From JANNOG01 sp050329415 (GTDB lineage Bacteria; Actinomycetota; Actinomycetes; Actinomycetales; JBBAYJ01), in NCBI GenBank assembly GCA_050329415.1, contig JBHJOS010000145.1, positions 1 through 14,208 of the forward strand: a stretch of DNA of 14,208 nt, given 5' to 3'. The translations under genes were made by a program, and so were the position numbers. The notes under the pieces are model-generated. The model did not search any database and was not told where the DNA came from. It saw only the letters and a program-made list of their open reading frames with translations. This document shows, piece by piece, positions 1-6,695 of this stretch; the first letter of the stretch is position 1, and every line of letters begins with the position of its first letter.

Positions 1-25
1 GGTGGTCGTTCGTCGGCGATTGCCG

Positions 26-1162
26 TCACTCGCCGAGGGGGAGGGCGGGCCGGTGATGGCGCCGGCGGGGGCGGGGGACGGTGAGGGGGCGGTCGGGAGC
101 CCGGCGGCGGGTGCGGCGCAGGGACAGCAGGAAGGCGAGGACCTGGGCGACCGCGCCGTAGAGCTCGGCCGGGATCTCGTCACCGACCCGGCAGCTGCGG
201 TGGAGGGCGCGCGCCAGGGCGACGTCGCGGACCATCGGGACCCCGTGCTCGGCAGCGCGCGCCCGGATCCGGGCGGCCAGGTGCCCGGCGCCCTTGGCGA
301 CCACCCGGGGCGCGCCCCGGGAGGCCTCGTACCGCAGGGCGACCGCCACGTGCGTGGGGTTGACGAGCACGGCGTCGGCGGTCGCGACGTCGCTCATCAT
401 CCGGTTGCGGGTGAGCGCGACCGCACGGCTGCGCCGGGCGGCCCTGATCCAGGGGTCGCCCTCGGAGTTCCGCAGCTCCTCCTTGACCTCCTGCTTGGTC
501 ATCCGCAGATCGCGGCCACGCTTGCGGCGCCGGACCAGGTAGTCGACGACGCCGAGGAGGAGTCCCACCACGACGGAGGTCATCACGAGATCGGCGACGG
601 CGCCCCGGGCCGCCTCGACGGAGGCGCTCAGCGGCAGCGTGCCCGCCGCCTGGACGATCGGGGTGATGTCGCGGACCGCCAGGACCGTGACGAGCACCAG
701 GACCGCGGTCTTGACGGCGGTCTGCAGGGCCTGCCACCAGGCCGTCGGACCGTAGTGTTGCTTGGCGCCCTGGATCGGGTTGAGCCGCTGCCACTTGGGC
801 TGCAGCGCCTTGGGGGCGAACCCGAGCCCCCCCTGGACGCCCCCGCCCACGACGACGGCGAGCGCGCAGGCCCCGGCGATCGGCGCCGCCACCAGTGCCC
901 CGGTCAGCAGGCCGTGGCCCAGGAGCCCGACGGCGACCTCCGGCTCCGGGGACTCCGCCACGTCGGCCAGTCGGTGGAGGAACCCGCCGAAGCGGTCCTG
1001 GGCGACGCTCAGGGTCCACGGCGTCAGCGCCACCCCGGCGGCGACGCTCGCCCACCCGCCGAGGTCCGGCGAGCGGGGGACGTTGCCCTCCTCCCGGGCC
1101 TGCTTGAGCTTCTGGGGGGTCGCCTGCTCGGTCTTCTCCTGCCCGCCCTGGTTGCCGCTCAC
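26..1162 (-). CDS. flhB: Flagellar export gate / substrate-specificity switch protein FlhB
   Basis: FlhB is an inner-membrane component of the flagellar type III export gate. Its cytoplasmic domain self-cleaves to switch export from rod/hook to filament substrates. The 378-residue protein carries the conserved amphipathic N-terminus (EKTEQATPQKLKQAREEG, residues 9-26), hydrophobic segments at about 35-50, 80-110, 145-170 and 188-210, the linker MTKQEVKEELRNSEGDP (221-237), and the autocleavage motif NPTH at 268-271. All key residues are present. The GTG start overlaps the fliR stop in a GTGA, so the two are probably translationally coupled. The C-terminal tail after about residue 348 is arginine- and proline-rich and likely disordered. 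The length is close to the family norm of 350-380. Identification is secure; the exact start rests on the overlap and the conserved N-terminus. Confidence 0.97.
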   Translation of the reverse strand: MSGNQGGQEKTEQATPQKLKQAREEGNVPRSPDLGGWASVAAGVALTPWTLSVAQDRFGGFLHRLADVAESPEPEVAVGLLGHGLLTGALVAAPIAGACALAVVVGGGVQGGLGFAPKALQPKWQRLNPIQGAKQHYGPTAWWQALQTAVKTAVLVLVTVLAVRDITPIVQAAGTLPLSASVEAARGAVADLVMTSVVVGLLLGVVDYLVRRRKRGRDLRMTKQEVKEELRNSEGDPWIRAARRSRAVALTRNRMMSDVATADAVLVNPTHVAVALRYEASRGAPRVVAKGAGHLAARIRARAAEHGVPMVRDVALARALHRSCRVGDEIPAELYGAVAQVLAFLLSLRRTRRRAPDRPLTVPRPRRRHHRPALPLGE

Positions 1163-1920
1163 CCGAGGACCCGGCCCAGGGACACGACGATCCGCTCGGC
1201 GATCCCGACCACGGTCGACGGCATCGAGGCGAGGCTGAGGCCGAGCAGCGCCAGGGTGAGCAGGATCTTCAGGGGGAAACCGTTGGCGAACGCGTTGAGC
1301 TGGGGAGCGATCCGGGTCGCCAGCCCCAGCCCGACGTCGGCGAGGAACAGGACGGTGAGCAGCGGCCCGGCGATCTGGAGGCTGACGAGCGCCATCTCAC
1401 CGATCCCGTCCGTGACGACCGTGGCGAACCGGGCCGGGTCCCCGGTGGCGTCGAGCGGGAGGACCCGGAAGCTCGCCAGCAGCGCCCGCCACACCAGCAG
1501 CCAGGCGTCGGTCACCAGGAGCAGTGTCGCGGCCATGAGGGCGTAGAACCGTCCGAGGACCGAGTTCATCGCCTGCATGAAGGGGTCGAACGCGAACGTC
1601 AGGGCGAAGCCGCCGCTCAGGTCGAGCAGGTCGCCGGCGGTCTGGAAGGCGATGAACAGCAGGTAGCAGACGAACCCGAGCCCGCCCCCGACCACCACCT
1701 GCCACGCCACGGCGACGCCGAGGCCCACGGCGTCGAGCGGCGGCAGGTCGGTGCGGACGGTGGGCGCCAGCGGCAGCGCCACCGCCACCGACAGCAGTGC
1801 CTTGACGGTGCCGGGCACCGCGCGTGAGCTGAAGGGCGGGGCGAGGACCAGCCAGGCCGCGATCCGGACGCTGGTCAGCAGGATCGCCACCAGCCAGTCC
1901 ACCGGCAGGGCGACGGCCAC
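1159..1920 (-). CDS. fliR: Flagellar export gate protein FliR
   Basis: FliR is an integral membrane subunit of the FliP/FliQ/FliR export-gate pore at the base of the flagellum. The 253-residue product is almost entirely hydrophobic, with about six membrane segments (around residues 10-28, 40-55, 68-95, 125-147, 178-200 and 213-235), and matches the usual length of about 250-260. Family-like stretches include the VRIAAWLVLAPPFSSRAVP region near the N-terminus and the FANGFPLKILLTL region near the C-terminus. The GTG start lies one base after the fliQ stop (TGA-G-GTG), and the stop overlaps flhB by GTGA. The position between fliQ and flhB is the canonical one. No anomaly seen. Confidence 0.95.
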   Translation of the reverse strand: MAVALPVDWLVAILLTSVRIAAWLVLAPPFSSRAVPGTVKALLSVAVALPLAPTVRTDLPPLDAVGLGVAVAWQVVVGGGLGFVCYLLFIAFQTAGDLLDLSGGFALTFAFDPFMQAMNSVLGRFYALMAATLLLVTDAWLLVWRALLASFRVLPLDATGDPARFATVVTDGIGEMALVSLQIAGPLLTVLFLADVGLGLATRIAPQLNAFANGFPLKILLTLALLGLSLASMPSTVVGIAERIVVSLGRVLG

Positions 1921-1921
1921 C

Positions 1922-2197
1922 TCAACCGCCCTGGAGGATCGTGGGGATCGACCCGTAGAGCTCGGCGGTGAAGCCGGTCATCTGCCGCAGCATCCACGCC
2001 CCGCACACCAGCAGCGCAACCCCGACCCCCAGCAGTTTGGGGACGAACGACAGGGTGACGTCCTGCAGCTGGGTCACCGACTGGACGAGCCCGATCCCCA
2101 GGCCGAGGACCAACGACGTCAGCAGGATCGGGGCGGCCAGCTGGGCGGCGACCAGCGCGGCGCGGAGCCCGATCTCGAGCACGACGGCGTCCGTCAC
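1922..2197 (-). CDS. fliQ: Flagellar export gate protein FliQ
   Basis: FliQ is a small membrane subunit of the type III export gate that packs around FliP and FliR. The 91-residue product has two hydrophobic hairpin segments (about residues 14-38 and 51-69). Between them lies the family signature region around SVTQLQDVTLSFVPKLLGV (40-58). The length matches the usual 88-90 residues. The GTG start overlaps the fliP stop in a GTGA tetranucleotide, and fliR begins one base after its stop, so fliP, fliQ and fliR appear to be tightly coupled in translation. Identification is by sequence pattern and by the invariant P-Q-R order. Confidence 0.95.
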   Translation of the reverse strand: MTDAVVLEIGLRAALVAAQLAAPILLTSLVLGLGIGLVQSVTQLQDVTLSFVPKLLGVGVALLVCGAWMLRQMTGFTAELYGSIPTILQGG

Positions 2198-2931
2198 GTC
2201 TGGTAGCTCCCCACGAGGGCCGTCACCAGCAGGCCCCAGCCGTCGACGAGGACGAACAGCAGGAGCTTGAACGGCAGCGAGATGACGACCGGCGGCAGCA
2301 TCATGATCCCCATTGACATCAGCGCCGAGCTCACGACGATGTCGATGACGAGGAACGGCACGAACACCACGAACCCGATGACGAAGGCGCTGCGCAGCTC
2401 GGACAGCACGAACGCCGGGATCAGCGTGGTCAGCGGGACCTCGTCCCGGGAGGAGGGCAGCGGCAGGTCGGCCGCCTTGGTGACCAGCGCCAGCTCCTCG
2501 CCGCGGGTGTGGGCGAGCATGAACTCCCGCAACGGCCCGACACCGGCGTCCACCGCCTGCTGGATGTCGAGGGTCCCGGCCAGGTAGGGCTGCAGCGCCA
2601 CGTCGTTGACCTCGGTGAGCACCGGGGTCATCACGAAGATCGTGAGGAAGAGCGCGAGGCCGGTGAGGACCTGGGTCGGCGGGGACGTCTGCAGGCCCAG
2701 GGCGTTGCGGGTGAGCGACAGGACGACGAGCATCTTGGTGAAGCTCGTCATGAGCAGCAGCAGGGACGGCGCGACCGACAGCACGGTGACCGCCAGCAGG
2801 ACCACCACCGCCGACGCCGGGGTCCCGTCCGGGCCGTTGACCTCGAAGGTCACGAGGTTGTCGGCGACGTCGGCGGCACCGGCGGCCAGGGCCAGACCCG
2901 CGCCGGTCTGCCCGGCGCCCGGCCCGGTCAC
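2194..2931 (-). CDS. fliP: Flagellar export gate protein FliP
   Basis: FliP forms the pentameric core of the type III export gate. The 245-residue protein contains the hallmark stretch LLLLMTSFTKMLVVLSLTRN (57-76) followed by SPPTQVLTGLALFLTIF (83-99), a periplasmic/soluble segment at about 105-170, and the C-terminal hydrophobic pair with IPAFVLSELRSAFVIGF (171-187) and SMGIMMLPPVVISLPFK (206-222). The GTG start is chosen because it overlaps the fliO stop as GTGA, the junction type used throughout this cluster. A purine-rich GCGGAG abuts the GTG, which is unusually close for a Shine-Dalgarno. Many FliP proteins start with a cleavable signal peptide. Here the first 40 residues are neutral and Gly/Ala-rich with no basic n-region, so either the start is misplaced or this FliP inserts without one. 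Confidence 0.95.
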   Translation of the reverse strand: MTGPGAGQTGAGLALAAGAADVADNLVTFEVNGPDGTPASAVVVLLAVTVLSVAPSLLLLMTSFTKMLVVLSLTRNALGLQTSPPTQVLTGLALFLTIFVMTPVLTEVNDVALQPYLAGTLDIQQAVDAGVGPLREFMLAHTRGEELALVTKAADLPLPSSRDEVPLTTLIPAFVLSELRSAFVIGFVVFVPFLVIDIVVSSALMSMGIMMLPPVVISLPFKLLLFVLVDGWGLLVTALVGSYQT

Positions 2932-3380
2932 CTCCGCACCGTCCGTTCCCGGGCCCGTCCGACGAGCTCCCGCAGGCCGGCGGAGCGGGGGTTCGGGACG
3001 CCGGGGGCGGTGATCTCCCGCACGACGATCCCGGTCGGCCGGACCGGGTCGGCGGTCGGCGTCCGCACCGCGCCCCGGGCGTCGCCCTCGCCCACGGCGA
3101 GTACGTCGTCGGTGACGTCCGCGAGGTCGGCGAGGTCGGCGAGGTCGGCGAGGAACGTGACCTGGGCGTCGCCGACCCCCACGAGGATCCGCCGGGCGCC
3201 GGCCTCGACGACCGCCACGCCGCTGCGCCGGCCCAGGGCCGCCCGCTGGGTCACGCGCAGCCCGCCGGCGCCTCGCACGCCGCCGGCCCGCCCGCGCAGC
3301 ACCCGGGCGAGCAGCCACACGAGGGCGAGCACCGCGACGAGGCCCCCGAGCGAGCGAGCCACGGCCTCCAGGGTGTCCAT
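2928..3380 (-). CDS. fliO: Flagellar biosynthesis protein FliO
   Basis: FliO is a small single-span membrane protein that helps assemble the FliP ring. This 150-residue product has a short N-terminal periplasmic piece, one membrane segment at about residues 11-28 (LGGLVAVLALVWLLARVL) and a cytoplasmic domain with the FliO-like pattern RVTQRAALGRRSGVAVVEAG followed by ILVGVGDAQVT. The family is poorly conserved, so position between fliN and fliP is important supporting evidence. The ATG lies six bases after the fliN stop, and the stop overlaps fliP by GTGA. A perfect 9-bp tandem repeat encodes LADLADLAD near residue 78, an apparent in-frame microsatellite. The C-terminal 50 residues have no recognisable motif. 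Confidence 0.88.
   Translation of the reverse strand: MDTLEAVARSLGGLVAVLALVWLLARVLRGRAGGVRGAGGLRVTQRAALGRRSGVAVVEAGARRILVGVGDAQVTFLADLADLADLADVTDDVLAVGEGDARGAVRTPTADPVRPTGIVVREITAPGVPNPRSAGLRELVGRARERTVRR
3121..3153. repeat. 9-bp in-frame tandem repeat inside fliO
   Basis: The unit GCGAGGTCG repeats three full times plus six bases without mismatch. Because the unit is a multiple of three it keeps the fliO frame and encodes repeating Leu-Ala-Asp. It could vary in copy number between strains by slippage without a frameshift. Confidence 0.9.
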
Positions 3381-3386
3381 GCGCGC

Positions 3387-4178
3387 TCAGGTCCCCGGCG
3401 TCTCGGAGGTGTCGACGATCTCGGTGACGCGGATCGCGAAGTCCTCGTCCACCACGACGACCTCGCCGCGGGCGAAGAGCCGGCCGTTGACCAGGACGTC
3501 GGCGGGGCTGCCCACCGGCCGGTCGAGCTCCACGACCGCGCCGGGGGTGAGGGCGAGCAGTTCCTGGATGGTCATCCGGGTCCGCCCGATCTCGGCCGTC
3601 ACCTCCATGGGCACCGACCGCAACAGCTCCAGGCCGTGCGCCGTCGTCGCGGGCCGACCCCCCGGGCCGCCGGTGCCCCCCGTCGCGCCCGTCAGGTCCG
3701 GTGCGCGGCGGGGACCCGGGATGGTGGTGCCCGCCGTGACGGACAGCAGCAGGTAGGCGGCGGCGGCCCCGTCGACGGCGATCCGAACGGCGACGACGTC
3801 CGGGTCCGCCGGCACCGCCGACGCGGTCGTCGCCTCGGGGTCGACGCCGGCCACCGGTCCCAGGGCACCGGTGGCGGCCCGAAGCGCCGGGCCGCAGGCG
3901 GCGGCGAGATCGGATCCCTCGGCCTCGCCGCTCCCGGCCTGGGTGAGCGCGGACACCAGGTCCGTGACCGCGGCCGGGTCGAGCACCAGGGCGCACCACC
4001 CGCTGGGAGTTCCCGTGAAGCGCTGGAGGACCGCCGGCCAGTCCGCGGGCACCTCGTCGACGGCGACCGGCTCGATGGTCGCCCCGGAGGCCACCGGCAG
4101 CAGGGGCAGCGCGGCATCGGCCGCCAGCCGCGCCTGCTCGAGGGGGCCGGCGTCGACGCCGGCCTCGGCGGGGTTCAC
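3387..4178 (-). CDS. fliN: Flagellar motor switch protein FliN (long, FliY-like form)
   Basis: FliN forms the lower part of the cytoplasmic C-ring and, with FliM and FliG, sets rotation direction and binds the FliH export ATPase complex. The C-terminal 80 residues (about 184-258) are a clear SpoA/FliN domain: LLRSVPMEVTAEIGRTRMTI, then ELLALTPGAVVELDRPVGSP, then VLVNGRLFARGEVVVVDEDF. The protein is 263 residues, far longer than FliN of enteric bacteria (about 137). The extra N-terminal part (1-160) looks like an alpha/beta domain reminiscent of the CheC/FliM middle fold, joined by a Gly/Pro-rich linker (160-178). I see no EIDALL CheY-binding peptide and no clear CheC phosphatase Glu/Asn motif. 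The GTG start is chosen because it overlaps the fliM stop (GTGA) and has a perfect AGGAGG 7 bases upstream; an ATG at 4211 is in frame but less well placed. Confidence 0.93.
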   Translation of the reverse strand: MNPAEAGVDAGPLEQARLAADAALPLLPVASGATIEPVAVDEVPADWPAVLQRFTGTPSGWCALVLDPAAVTDLVSALTQAGSGEAEGSDLAAACGPALRAATGALGPVAGVDPEATTASAVPADPDVVAVRIAVDGAAAAYLLLSVTAGTTIPGPRRAPDLTGATGGTGGPGGRPATTAHGLELLRSVPMEVTAEIGRTRMTIQELLALTPGAVVELDRPVGSPADVLVNGRLFARGEVVVVDEDFAIRVTEIVDTSETPGT

Positions 4179-5113
4179 TCGCGGACCTCCTGAGGGTCGA
4201 CGATCAGGCACGCCAGGCGGGTGCCGGCGCTGCCCACCACGGCCCGGGCGACCGGGACGTCACTGACGACGAGCGTCAGCGGGCGGGACGTGGGGTGCGG
4301 GATCCGGACGACGTCGCCGGCCTGCAGGGAGAGCACGTCGCCGGTCTCCAGGCGCACCGGGCTGAGCCGGACGCCGACCTCGACCGGGGACTCCCCGAGG
4401 GCGCGCCGGGCCTGGGCGAGCACCGCCTGCCGGGCTGCGGTCGCGGCCGGGCTCGGGTCGGACTCCGCAGGCTGCAACCGCCCGACGATGCTCTCGTAGG
4501 GCAGGGCGATCCGGGCGGTGGTCTCCACGGCAGCGGCGACCGGTCCCACCCGGATGACGAAGTCGGTGATGACCATCACGTCGGTGAGCGCGGCGGCCTG
4601 GGCGAACTGCGGGTTCGTCTCGACCGCGCCCAGCTCGGGGTCGACGTCGACGAGGGAGGCGACGCTGTACTTGAACTCGCGCAACGTCCGGTCCAGCAGG
4701 GCCCGGAGCAGGAGCACCTCGATCGCCGACGGCTGCCGCTGCGGCTGCGTGGACCCGCCCTTGCCGCCCAGCATCCGGTCGACGAAACCCATGGCGGCCA
4801 GCAGGTCGAACTGGACGACACACGTGCCGGGCAGCGGCGTCGCGGTGAACATCGCCATGAAGGTGGGGTCGGGGATCTCGGCCACCCATTCGCCGTACCC
4901 GCGCTGGGCGATGTCGGCGGTCTCCACCGCGACCGGCGTCCGGAGCGAGGCCGTGAGCTGGGTCCCCCACTGGCGGGCGAAGGTCTCGTAGACGATCTGG
5001 AGCGCGCGGGCGTGCTCGCGCGAGAGCTTTGTCGGGTGCCGGAAGTCGTACGGCGTCACCTCGTCACGACGACGACGCCGTGCGACGTCCGGCGCGGCGG
5101 GCTGGGTCGGCAC
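4175..5113 (-). CDS. fliM: Flagellar motor switch protein FliM
   Basis: FliM is the central C-ring protein linking FliG to FliN and, in model bacteria, receiving CheY-P. The 312-residue product matches the family through PYDFRHPTKLSREHARALQI (21-40), YETFARQWGTQLTASLR (42-58), the middle-domain LGGKGG motif (115-120, the conserved GGxG) and a C-terminal SpoA-like domain (about 236-308). Its N-terminus lacks the EIDALL-type CheY-P docking helix and instead has a basic run, ARRRRRDE. The GTG start follows a candidate FliA-type promoter by seven bases and has no Shine-Dalgarno, which would fit a leaderless message. An alternative in-frame GTG at residue 19 (codon start 5059) would remove the basic run. 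The stop overlaps fliN by GTGA. Function is secure; the start is moderately sure. Confidence 0.94.
   Translation of the reverse strand: MPTQPAAPDVARRRRRDEVTPYDFRHPTKLSREHARALQIVYETFARQWGTQLTASLRTPVAVETADIAQRGYGEWVAEIPDPTFMAMFTATPLPGTCVVQFDLLAAMGFVDRMLGGKGGSTQPQRQPSAIEVLLLRALLDRTLREFKYSVASLVDVDPELGAVETNPQFAQAAALTDVMVITDFVIRVGPVAAAVETTARIALPYESIVGRLQPAESDPSPAATAARQAVLAQARRALGESPVEVGVRLSPVRLETGDVLSLQAGDVVRIPHPTSRPLTLVVSDVPVARAVVGSAGTRLACLIVDPQEVRE
4186..4191 (-). promoter_or_regulatory. Shine-Dalgarno of fliN
   Basis: A perfect AGGAGG lies seven bases before the fliN GTG, inside the 3' end of fliM. It supports the GTG at 4178 over the in-frame ATG at 4211. It is the strongest ribosome-binding site I noticed in the window, in contrast to fliM itself, which has none. 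Confidence 0.75.
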
Positions 5114-5120
5114 CCCACTG

Positions 5121-5147
5121 TCATCGGCAGCCGTTCGAGGGAGTTGA
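5121..5147 (-). promoter_or_regulatory. Candidate FliA/WhiG-type (sigma-28 family) promoter for fliM
   Basis: On the minus strand TCAA (5147-5144) is followed after 15 bases by GCCGATGA (5128-5121). The known sigma-28 consensus is TAAA, about 15 bases, GCCGATAA, so the match is 3 of 4 and 7 of 8 with ideal spacing in a region otherwise almost devoid of A/T-rich sequence. The -10 ends seven bases before the fliM GTG, so transcription would begin at or very near the start codon. It would drive fliM to flhB separately from the upstream genes. The sigma factor gene itself is not in the window. Confidence 0.6.
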
Positions 5148-5173
5148 GGCCCGGGGCGCTCAGGTCCCGGGCC
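5148..5173 (-). terminator. GC-rich inverted repeat between fliL and fliM
   Basis: Arms GGCCCGGG (5148-5155) and CCCGGGCC (5166-5173) form a perfect 8-bp stem with a 10-base loop, 48 bases after the fliL stop and directly next to the -35 of the candidate fliM promoter. There is no T-run, so it would be at most a weak terminator. It could equally be an operator or chance in GC-rich DNA. Confidence 0.3.
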
Positions 5174-5221
5174 GCCGCTCCCGGCGGGTTCGGCAGCAGA
5201 TCGCCGAGGCCGCCGGAGGCG

Positions 5222-5731
5222 TCACTGCATGACGAACTCCGTGAAGTACAGGTCGAGCACCGGTGTCTTCTCGGCGTACGCCTCGATCACGTGCTCGCGC
5301 AGCTCAGCCTTCAGCTCGTCGCGCCGGGCCGGGTCCGACAGCTCGGCCATGGTGAGACCGCTGAATGTCTCGATGGTGTAGTCGAGTGCCTTCGACCCGT
5401 CGTACTTGGCCTTCTTGTCGGCGCTGTACTCGAACTGCAGCGCGATTCCGAGCTTGAGGTAGTGCCCCTCGGCCAGGTTGAGGCTGACGGCCTCGAGCGC
5501 CAGTACCTCGCCCGGCTTGGGCGGCGGCGGCGGTGGCGGGGTGCGCATCCCGAACCACCAGTACCCGCCGGCGCCGAGTCCGAGGAGCAGGATCACGGCC
5601 GCGACGACGACGAGCAGTGGTGGTCGCTTCTTCTTGGGTGGGGCGCCGTCGGCGGCCTCCGCGGCGCCGGAGGCCCCGGACTTGGCCGGAGCGGTCGTGC
5701 TGGCCAATTTCCTCTCCTTCAGTTGCGGCAT
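5222..5731 (-). CDS. fliL: Flagellar stator-associated protein FliL
   Basis: FliL is a single-span membrane protein that encircles the MotA/MotB stator and supports torque under load. The 169-residue product has a basic, Ala/Lys-rich cytoplasmic N-terminus, one membrane segment at about 39-60 ending in GGYWWFGM, a polyproline linker (seven prolines, 65-71), and the FliL extracytoplasmic domain. That domain includes LNLAEGHYLKLGIALQFEY (85-103), a LREHVIEAYAEKT-like helix (144-156) and the conserved terminal LYFTEFVMQ. The ATG is preceded by GGGAGA with 8-base spacing, 28 bases after the motB stop. The gene sits between motB and fliM as expected. The length is typical and no defect is visible. 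Confidence 0.95.
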   Translation of the reverse strand: MPQLKERKLASTTAPAKSGASGAAEAADGAPPKKKRPPLLVVVAAVILLLGLGAGGYWWFGMRTPPPPPPPKPGEVLALEAVSLNLAEGHYLKLGIALQFEYSADKKAKYDGSKALDYTIETFSGLTMAELSDPARRDELKAELREHVIEAYAEKTPVLDLYFTEFVMQ

Positions 5732-5759
5732 GGCGGGCGTCTCCCTTCCCGGCCGGGCC

Positions 5760-6695
5760 TCACGGCGCGGCCTGCGGCGCCGCGACGGCCGGGAGCAGGG
5801 CCCGGACCTGGGTCGACTCGGAGGAGACCACGACGATGTCGACGCGGCGGTTCTGGTTGATCGCGGCCGGGTCGGCGACCGGGACCATGGGCCGGGTGTC
5901 GGAGTAGCCGACCGCGCTCAGGCGGGCCGGGTCGAGTCCGTCGGCCTCGATGAGGTGGCGGACGACGCTCGCGGCCCGCGACGCGGACAGCTCCCAGTTC
6001 GAGGGGAAGGCGCTGCCTGCCCGCAGGGGCAGGTGGTTGGCGTGGCCCTCCACGTCGATCGTCTGCGGCAGTTCGAGCAGCGCCGGGGCAACCGCGTCGA
6101 GGAGCCGGACCCCGTCCGGCTCCAGGACGGCGCTGCCGTTGCGGAACAGCACGCCGTCGGTGACGAGTGCGATGACGAGCCCCCGCTCGTCGATCCGGTA
6201 CTGCGCGCGACCGTCCAGCCCCGCCGCGGCGAGGCCGGCGTCGGTGGCGTCCGCGACCTCGCGCAGCCGCTGCGCCTCGGCCCTCGCCCGCGCCTCGAGC
6301 GTCGCCGCGGGCGGGTTGTCGGTGTCGCTCGCCGGCAGGTCGCCCGGGAACGAGCCGGGGTCGACCGCGGGGATCGCCAGCGACAGGGCATCCAGCGGGA
6401 CGGGGTTCACCTGGTCGTCGCCGGCCTGGAGGATGCCGTCGCCGCCGTCGAGTGGGACGTACTCCGGCTTGCCGAGACCGTCGGACAGGCCCTGGGCCAG
6501 CTGCTCGAACTTGACCTGGTCGACGGTGCTCATCGCGAACATCACGAGGAACAGGGCCATCAGCAGGGTCATCAAGTCGGCGAAGCTCACCAGCCAGCGC
6601 TCGTGGTTCTCGTGCTCCTCCTCGTGGTGGCCGCGCTTCTTCTTCTTGCCGCCGTGCCCGCCGCCTTGCCCGCCGCCGTGCCCGCCGCCGGACAT
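5760..6695 (-). CDS. motB: Flagellar motor stator protein MotB
   Basis: MotB pairs with MotA as the proton-conducting stator and anchors it to peptidoglycan. The 311-residue protein has one membrane segment, about 36-55, in the family pattern RWLVSFADLMTLLMALFLVM. Asp40 is the expected proton-binding residue. The C-terminal OmpA-like peptidoglycan-binding domain spans about 165-290, with DVEGHANHLPL (214-224), the SNWELSASRA helix (232-241), VGYSDTRP (262-269) and NQNRRVDIVV (280-289). The linker (60-135) is acidic and proline-containing and would hold the plug. The N-terminal 33 residues are unusual: Gly-rich with six His and a KKKKR patch. The ATG overlaps the motA stop by one base (TGATG), indicating coupled synthesis in a fixed ratio. 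The Asp and lack of Na+-type features suggest a proton motor, by inference only. Confidence 0.96.
   Translation of the reverse strand: MSGGGHGGGQGGGHGGKKKKRGHHEEEHENHERWLVSFADLMTLLMALFLVMFAMSTVDQVKFEQLAQGLSDGLGKPEYVPLDGGDGILQAGDDQVNPVPLDALSLAIPAVDPGSFPGDLPASDTDNPPAATLEARARAEAQRLREVADATDAGLAAAGLDGRAQYRIDERGLVIALVTDGVLFRNGSAVLEPDGVRLLDAVAPALLELPQTIDVEGHANHLPLRAGSAFPSNWELSASRAASVVRHLIEADGLDPARLSAVGYSDTRPMVPVADPAAINQNRRVDIVVVSSESTQVRALLPAVAAPQAAP

Noticed and set aside
1..25. Start of flhA or another gene at the left edge
   Set aside because: Only 25 bases remain after the flhB stop and no start codon with a ribosome-binding site can be judged. flhA is expected beyond the edge but not supported here.
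2..1546. 514-codon open frame on the plus strand, and similar long plus-strand frames at 2509-3756, 4295-5860, 5478-7022 and 9246-11057
   Set aside because: These lie antisense to well-identified flagellar genes. The translations are Arg/Gly/Pro-rich without domains, and long antisense open frames are expected in very GC-rich DNA.
4179..4211. FliN start at the in-frame ATG 4211
   Set aside because: The GTG at 4178 has a perfect AGGAGG at 7 bases and the GTGA overlap used at other junctions; the ATG lies deeper inside fliM.
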